A DNA stretch of 64,000 bases from Hyperoplus lanceolatus (taxonomy: Eukaryota > Chordata > Actinopteri > Uranoscopiformes > Ammodytidae), in assembly GCA_026929865.2 (NCBI GenBank), contig CM049414.1, positions 3,727,001 to 3,791,000 of the forward strand. The letters are read 5' to 3'. The translations under genes and the position numbers were made by a program. Positions 29,891 to 64,000 of the stretch are shown one piece after another. The notes under the pieces were generated by a model. That model saw only the letters and a program-made list of their open reading frames with translations. It was not told the DNA's origin and ran no database searches. Positions within the stretch are counted from its first letter, which is position 1, and each line of letters begins with the position of its first letter.

Positions 29891-30360
29891 AGTAATAACT
29901 GTAATAATGGCCAGCATGCCGTGTACTGTAGCTGCTTCAGTGCCATGCCACTGTACATGCAGGCTCACTGGCTTGGCTTTAGGCTACACACCATAATGAC
30001 ACTAAAGCCACCATTCATGTTCAAAGGAGCTTCATCTGTGCTTCTCCTGCTGTGAGAAAGTTCTTTCCAACAGGAGGACAGTGGGCCAACTTGAATAACA
30101 TATTTTTATTTATTTTATTTCTTTATCAGCAGCACTATCTGTAGTTTGGACTTGTTTTTCCAATAACACCATTGGTCAGCGTGGGAAGCCAGTGAAGGGA
30201 TCATATTGGAGCGGACCAGGGAGCACACCACAGTATATTTGGTAAAAATCTGAAATCCCAGAGTCGATAGGCAAAAAGTCTGCAAAGAAATCCATCGGAG
30301 AAGGACCACATTGACGGCTAAAGCTCCATGCTTCGTTATGAGCATGATGCTAAGCACTGT

Positions 30361-30640
30361 TCCTGCGTTCCAAATCACATACTTTTTCTTTTTACTACAC
30401 TACATACTAAAGAGTTTAAGGGCCACAGGAGAGAAAAAAAATCAGATAAGGAAGTTTTTTTTTTTTTTCATTATGTCGAGAAACGTCAAGAATAAAGACG
30501 AATACTCCAAAATGCAATTGGAGTTAGTGGGGCATTTATGTATTTTAAGCATTCTACAATTGACTTGCATCTATAGGGACATCCTAAATCTTTTTCTGGC
30601 ATACTAAATAGTAGGGTAGAATGGGGATTGGAACGCAGGG
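30361..30640. mobile_element. CCCTGCGTTCCAA MITE family, short subtype
   Basis: Same body and orientation as 28624-28907; ends TCCTGCGTTCCAAATC and GATTGGAACGCAGGG. Confidence 0.83.
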
Positions 30641-31214
30641 TGTGTCTACTTAGCACCTGTTCTCTGCAGGCGCCTTCACAACTTCACACTGTCTAACATG
30701 TAGCACTGCAGGACACACTGAGGAGACGACAGCTCTACTGACATGTCATACAGCTACAGGTAACTCATGACATTAACAATGTCTGAACTCCATTTAGCTG
30801 CTTCAAAGTAATATTCCATATTCACCATCAATATTTCTATTATTTTAGAGTTATGCATGTTCTACATCAGCGAATAAAGGTGTCTCCATTAAAAAGTAGT
30901 TCTACTAGTGTAGAAAACGCTCTGTTAAAAGTCAAATGTCTGCATTTAAAATCTTAAAATTGACAGAAGTATAACAAACAAAATATACTTCAATGACCAG
31001 AAGTAAACTAGTACTGTATGCAGAGAAGTCCCTATAGTGATTAATGTGTGAGTAGGTTCCAGCTAGTTAAGGTGGAGCTTAAAAGCTGCTTGAACAATAA
31101 CTCATCATTGATTGATTTATATCTTGAGTTAGGATCATTTTAGAATTTGAATTTATAACAGAGAGACTGCTGGGGGTGTAAAGTTAATACTTGTGTGGGT
31201 AAAAAAGTAACTTA

Positions 31215-31351
<137 letters not shown>

Positions 31352-32739
31352 CAGCAGCAGTTTAGTTTGTCACAGTTCTTGCATAAAAACACAGGCATGT
31401 GGAAAGAAAAGTGTCTTGGAAAGAGTGTAAAATGTTTATTGTTTTTTTCTGGATTTTCAAACGGCAAAAATCACTGAAATAACAAAACGAGTCATGTTAA
31501 AAAAATTCAAATGAAAAGATATAAAGGAGGGAGGTTACCGACACCTAGCTCCATTGAGCTGTACAACTGAAAAAATGAGAGCTTTCTATTGGCCACCAAA
31601 AGTCACATGTTCAAAACTCTTGCCAGTCAGCGACACAGAAGTCCCACATGGTCCAAACTGGTGGTACATGGATCATTCCTTTCACACAAAATGAATTCAG
31701 TGACCACATTCACCAACACTCTTTTCTTATTCATACACAACAACCTGCAAAACAACCTGTTTTTCAGGCAAATACTTCAATGGCTGAAACACTGTTTTCA
31801 AAACTCTTAAAGGAGAAGTAAGTAATATGGTCCTTTTAACTAACCTCCTGTCAGTGACTGCAGTTAGCAGTCCCCCTCCCTCGTCCCTAAGTCACCACCA
31901 CATGAACACACATCCGTCTTTGTCAGATAGTGCCCGCCTCTTTATAGCGCTCTGTCTCCTGATTGGATAAAAAACAAGCCGGGTACTCAAAATTGTATCT
32001 GGCAATTACTGCAAAGCTGAATGACTGGGAGACCTGTGTTATGAACTGTGCATACTGTTTAAGTGATTGCTGTATGAATAAAGAGTAAGATAACAAGTAT
32101 ATTAACAAAAACAATATCACTTACTTCTCCTTTAAGAAACACATAAACTAAATGTTGGATTTCTGCATTTTCTGAAATGTATTGAAAACCTAAGGAGAAT
32201 ATTGCCAATATGTAAAATAAAATACAGAGCTAATAGCTCATTTCAGCTCAAAGCACAAGACTTTTGCCAGCAGACAATTCAGAATGGAAGGGCAATAAAC
32301 TCTGCTGTTTTTGAAGTAGTCTGGGATTATGTGGCATTCCTCCATGCTGCTGTATGGACAGACTGGTTTGCTGCCCTAAACCCTCCATCCACTCTCCAAT
32401 CATTAACCCCAAAGACAGTGAAGCAAATGGCTGGATTTTCACATGTTCAAACGGTCAAATGAAAATGATGATACTGTTATTCTCTGGTGACATAGTAATG
32501 CATGTGAAATAGCTCCAATCATTTTAACTTCATTGGAAAAAAATAACAGGTCACCTGGTATGAAATTGCCTCCCTGTTGTTAGTGTCTTGTAGGTCTGTG
32601 TGTGTTGCGTGTGCCTTTCTCATTGAAATACGTTGCCAGTGTTTTGCCCAAGTCAAGCTTGTTGCGAGACATGTACTGTATGTGTAGAGTTTACAACAGT
32701 ATGACTGTGTGTGAATGAATAGAACCTGGATCCCTGTAA

Positions 32740-32935
32740 AGTTGAAGTTTAATACGCTGCTGAAGACTCACTTTTGTTGCATTGGCCTTTAACACAAGTT
32801 GAGACTTTGACACTCCTAACTTTTTTTTTCATGTATCTTATATGTTTTTTTGTATTGTATCTTGTACAGCACTTTGGTCAACTGATGTTGTTTTTAAAGG
32901 TGCTATAGAAATAATTTTGACTTTGACATAGAGTT
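32740..32935 (+). repeat. LINE/SINE 3' tail
   Basis: CTTGTACAGCACTTTGGTCA and TTTAAAGGTGCTATAGAAAT are the common LINE-tail module of fish genomes, ending in TTTGACTTTGAC. Confidence 0.5.
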
Positions 32936-33653
32936 TGGTCTTGTTAATGGATGTTGGATTTGCAGACTGTGTGGAGAGATTTTGAACATGTGGCTTCACA
33001 CACCAAAGCAACTGCAAAAAAACCCCCTGTAAAACCAGACCAGGGCCGGGTTCAATTAATAAAAAAATTCAGTGGGCTTCTTTTAGAAATCTTCAAATCT
33101 TCCCAATTTCTGTATTGAAATACGACAAGAATTGCCCCTTGAACAATACAGTACAACTGACTCTTAGAGGAGCTGAAATAAAGAGCGACTATTCAAATAG
33201 TGATAGAATGTAAACCATAGAAGAAGTGAGTGAGTGAGGAGGTGATGGGGGTTCCAGGTCCACTGTGCAGGGGTCCAGGATACTGACACTGTCTAAAGGC
33301 AGCCTCAGAACCACAGAACAACAAGACATATCCTCTTCTTAAAGGAACAACCTCTTTAAATTCCAGTCGGACAGAACACAACTTCAAAAACCTTAAGCGA
33401 GGAGGGATTTGTTGGAAAAAAAAACCCTTAGACGCTCTGACATAATTTGAATGAAATGTAACATATAGCATTTGTAAAAAATAATCCTGTTCAATACAGC
33501 ATGTAGCACAACAACTAGTGCTCTGAGGAGGAAAAAGAAGAAATGCACCAAGCTCGTCTGAAGAAGCCTCTGCAACCCTATAGCAACTGACAAGTCAAGA
33601 ACAAAGCAAATACTGTGTTGGCGTGGTGAGAGCAGCCCCATCCAGCATGAGTT

Positions 33654-33938
33654 TAAGGCAGCCCCTGATTGGTTCACGTAGTTGTCAATCTAGCCTCCAG
33701 TCAGACCAGACTCTCCCCACTTACTGTCTGTTAGTTGAAGGCAGCCCCTGTTCGTTGATTTGTTGTCAACTATCCTCCATAACCAGACTCTCCCCACTTA
33801 CTGTCTGTTAGTTGAAGGCAGCCCGTGATTTTTTACTATAGTCGTTGACGTCAACGTGGAATCGACAAATAAACTTGTGAGAATCGGCCGGTCTCACGGC
33901 TAGATTGACGACTATATGAACCAATCAGAAGCTGCCTT
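33654..33938. repeat. foldback element with 41-bp inverted ends plus internal direct repeat
   Basis: Ends AAGGCAGCCCCTGATTGGTT and AACCAATCAGAAGCTGCCTT belong to about 41-bp inverted repeats (33654-33694 and 33898-33938). Inside, CCAGACTCTCCCCACTTACT plus GTCTGTTAGTTGAAGGCAGC occurs twice (about 33704 and 33783). It lies downstream of the candidate fyn poly(A) signal. Confidence 0.75.
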
Positions 33939-34088
33939 CCGCAATGAAGGGACGAACGTTATAGGTCAGAACGCGGGCTCCGATGCTTTTTTTTTTTAAA
34001 GGTTCCAGATTGATTTGCGATAGATAAACCAATATGAAGCTCGTGTGAGATCAGGCTGATCTTGCTCGGCTCAAAAGCTATGGTTGTG

Positions 34089-34094
34089 TTTATT
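34089..34094 (-). terminator. fyn: candidate fyn polyadenylation signal
   Basis: AATAAA on the minus strand, about 580 nt past the fyn stop. Other AATAAA motifs exist further downstream, so a longer 3'UTR is possible. Confidence 0.3.
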
Positions 34095-34671
34095 ATTATT
34101 TTCTTTTAACACGTCATGGGAAAAAAAAAAGAAAAAGAAAATATGGAGGCTAGAAAAGAGTACAGGAGCAGCAGTATAATACACATACAGATGAACTGTG
34201 CCTGCTCAGGTGCTCGCCTGACATGGTTATCTTCCTTCAACATCATCATTATTATTATCATCATTATTATTATTTTGTGCAGGAGAAAATAACATCTGGA
34301 AACGAAAAAGCAAACAAATAAACTAGGACAAGCCTTTTTCTTATTTACAATTGAATACAGGTATGTCCATTGCATTGTTACAACAACCCCCACTTCAATC
34401 TGTCCACACTCCGCCTCCTCAACTTCCCCCAATCCAGACACAAGGGGGTGTGTGTGTCTGTGTCCGAGGCCCAGGGGTTGTGTGTTTTTATAGGGGGGGA
34501 GAGGTGGGTTAAGTCAGTCAGTGGTGAAACTGACTCTTCGGGGAGGAAGCTGCTGTACAGGTCCCTAAAATAATGTCCTGGCTGGGAAGGCACCAGAGAG
34601 TTTTTTGTAACAGCACTGATTGGGTCCAGTCCTGCCCCAGCCTGAGTGTGTGTGTGTGTGGGGGGGGGGGT

Positions 34672-61842
<27,171 letters not shown>

Positions 61843-61852
61843 TATCTATAAT

Positions 61853-62887
61853 CTGTGGACACATAAGAGGGAAGAGAAAGACATGGGGCTTGAGAGTGAG
61901 CACCATTTGGACCTGAGCTTCTGCCCGTGTGACAGTGGAGGGCTACAGCAACAGCGGGAAGTCAAATGTGATACTGGGAAGGATAAATAGAAACAAACAG
62001 GCTAAAAGAGGCTTAAACTAAAGGTCACATATTCATGCTCATTCTCAGGATCAAAGGCTTTCACTTCACACTGTTTTCTCCACCATTGGCATCCCCTGCT
62101 CTGATTAGCACTCTGGTCTTTTCTATATAGCCTGACATGCTTGGTCTCTACATTCCTCACACAAACAGTTTGTCTCATTCTTGGTGAGGAGTGCCAGCTC
62201 CTATCAGGCTGAAGTCAGTGAGGCTGGCTTTAGAAGAGGGGGGGGGGGGTACATGGAGGCATTACCCCATTGGCCTGAGAGGAGAGCAGTGGGAGGACAG
62301 TGTCACAGCCACCAGACCTATTGGTTTAATTATGAAGCTCAACCATCAAAGTCAGCCACAGCTGTAAGATGCCAGAATCTTCACCCGTCTTTCATATGTT
62401 GGATGCCATCAAAGCATTTACCACTATTATTTACACCAGCAGTCCACCAATAAATCACTTCCCATCACGACAGAGTAGTGAAAGTATGCGGGTAGATCCA
62501 TCACATGAACCGTCAGACAGCATTTCAATGGCTGTCTGGCCGAAAAACGAAAGCTTCAAATCGGAAGCTGAAGAGGAATCAAAAATGAAGAGAGAGCTCA
62601 GAAAGATGAAAGTACAAGTTAATGATGATCAGCCCCTGGCTGTTCATTGCTGACTTGATTTGGGAAAAGGAAACATTATGATTGGACCTAAAACGGATTA
62701 AATGTTCAGCGTGAAAAGTCAGAACCATAATTTGATTCAAACGAGCCATGATTTAAGACAGCTCATTGTTATTCATCACGACTCTGTTCTCCGGCTAAAT
62801 GTATTCAGTACATCTCAGAGAGATTTTGATTTTGATCATTCATCCCATGAACTCACATTTAGGCATAACACCAATTACTCTTTAAGT
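61853..62887 (-). other. fyn: sequence upstream of fyn start-codon exon (part of intron 1)
   Basis: A splice acceptor just upstream of the ATG shows that the promoter and 5' exon lie further up, probably outside the window. Region 62300-62880 is non-repetitive and might include regulatory sequence; no exon is supported. Confidence 0.5.
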
Positions 62888-63169
62888 AAATGGACTGCAC
62901 TTATATAGCGCTTTTTCCATGATTTTTCACAGACCCAAAGAGCTTTACATTGTTTTGTACACATTCACCTAAACAACACACACACACACGCATTCATACA
63001 CCAATAGCAGCTGCTACCACGAAGGGTGCAGGCTAACTATCTGGAGCAATTTAGTGTTCAGTGTCTTGCCGAAGGACACTTGGACATGTGGCGGGGAGAC
63101 GGGGGATCAAACCACCGACCCTGCACTCCAGTGGACGACCGCCCTACACACTTCACCACAGCCGCCCAG
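62888..63169 (-). mobile_element. tRNA-derived SINE, reverse copy
   Basis: Reverse complement of the 55165 family: tail CGCTATATAAGTGCAGTCCA on the minus strand, B-box region GGTTTGATCCCCCGTCTCC and head GGGCGGCTGTGG. It contains a small CA run. Confidence 0.72.
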
Positions 63170-63727
63170 GAAAGTTTTGAAAAGTTTTAAAGCTTGGATG
63201 CTCACCACAGTTTTGACCAGGAATAAAGCTTAATCCTAATTCATTCATAGATGAGCGGCTCGGGGGAGCTGTACCTGCATGAGCAAGGTTGAGACACCTG
63301 TCAATCAGGCCAACACACACCCCTAATATCAATCATGGTCGTAAAACACGTATTCCCACATTAGAAGTGGAGTGCTGCAGTAAAGGAGTGAATGTTTCTG
63401 CCTGGTGCTTAGTATGGACTTTAAGCAGATACAGCTCCACAGTCTGCGAAACATCTTGAAATACCTTCTCAATAGTTCCATCATGAAGAAGCTATAGGTT
63501 GGTTTTGTCCTTTAAAATTTAAGGCTGACATTTATAACAATGACATGAGCCACGCCACACCACAGCTGTGCCACAAGATTAGATTACTATTGGATAATAC
63601 ACAGGAGGAGTTTTATGACGTTTAATTGTCGCTCTCTGCAAAACAAAGATGGAAAAGACTGTTTGTGCTCGCTTGAACTACACAAACACAACGGGCCGTA
63701 AATCCAATGCTCTCTCCTGGGAAGACA

Positions 63728-64000
63728 ATGGCTGTATCCCGTTACAGAGACCGCCTCCTTGGTAGGTGGCTGTCTCGCGGTCTATGAAGGCTATAGCCTG
63801 TGAAGGCCGATTCCAAGGCCGATTCCAAGGCCAACAAGCGTTGTTAAACGAGACGGTCTCCGCAGGTCTCCGTTTCGCTCTGTTTACAAGCATTTCCGGT
63901 TTGCGTAACAAGCGGTTACCTTGCGTAACGACTCGCCGCTCCTGTGCTGCCTAGCAACCCTGATTGCTGCCAACGGAGACAGCCCTGTCAATGGAGGAAA
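63728..64000. mobile_element. possible partial DNA transposon cut by window end
   Basis: GGCTGTATCCCGTTACAGAG resembles the start of a common fish DNA element, and CCGATTCCAAGG is doubled at about 63807-63832. The other end is outside the window. Confidence 0.3.

Overview
The window looks like teleost (probably percomorph) fish genomic DNA. It has compact vertebrate-type split genes with GT-AG introns, fish SINE/Tc1/hAT/MITE remnants, and an extreme load of (CA)n, (GT)n, (CT)n and (CACT)n microsatellites. There is no prokaryotic coding, rRNA, CRISPR or viral gene content. The species and the fyn paralogue (fyna or fynb) cannot be fixed from the sequence alone.

All recognised genes lie on the minus strand. 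From high to low coordinates they are: fyn (coding exons 61842 down to 34672, essentially complete), a GPR139-like class A GPCR (26284 down to 23779, two coding exons), traf3ip2/Act1 (22497 down to 17565, nine coding exons ending in a full SEFIR domain), and the first coding exon of rev3l (13167-13029, catalytic subunit of DNA polymerase zeta). The rest of rev3l would lie beyond position 1. This REV3L-TRAF3IP2-FYN order and orientation is the one known at human 6q21; the GPCR sits between traf3ip2 and fyn. Every splice junction was read by hand. The joined fyn frame gives 539 residues (FynB form) with all Src-family landmarks, and both mutually exclusive exons 7A (165 nt) and 7B (156 nt) are present, so the FynB/FynT choice seems to be preserved.

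Region by region: 1-13028 is rev3l intron 1 plus flanking repeats (Tc1 remnant split by a hAT element, Harbinger-like MITE, MITE family copies, many microsatellites). 12.9-13.5 kb is a CpG-rich promoter region. 13.5-17.4 kb is intergenic. 17.4-22.5 kb is traf3ip2, whose stop codon abuts a 25-bp tandem repeat. 22.5-28.5 kb is the GPCR locus, with a 29-bp minisatellite and ATA arrays in a probable 5'UTR intron and a 315-bp near-identical inverted repeat around coding exon 1. 28.5-34.6 kb is intergenic or fyn 3'UTR. 34.6-61.9 kb is fyn. 61.9-64 kb lies upstream of the fyn coding start and would contain intron 1.

Functionally the neighbours are not an operon. fyn (membrane-anchored tyrosine kinase) and traf3ip2 (IL-17 receptor adaptor) are both immune signalling genes, and rev3l is translesion synthesis. 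The most interesting non-coding observations concern repeats placed at splice sites or around exons: a C21 tract at the fyn exon 3 acceptor, a G-run at the exon 11 donor, a UG/UGCG repeat at the exon 8 acceptor, and inverted repeats around fyn exon 3 and GPCR exon 1. There is also a dense MITE family, part of which carries a perfect CRE palindrome, and a hAT-like element whose roughly 310-bp terminal inverted repeats carry YY1-like motifs. I found no evidence for a wholly novel gene system; that is stated rather than stretched.
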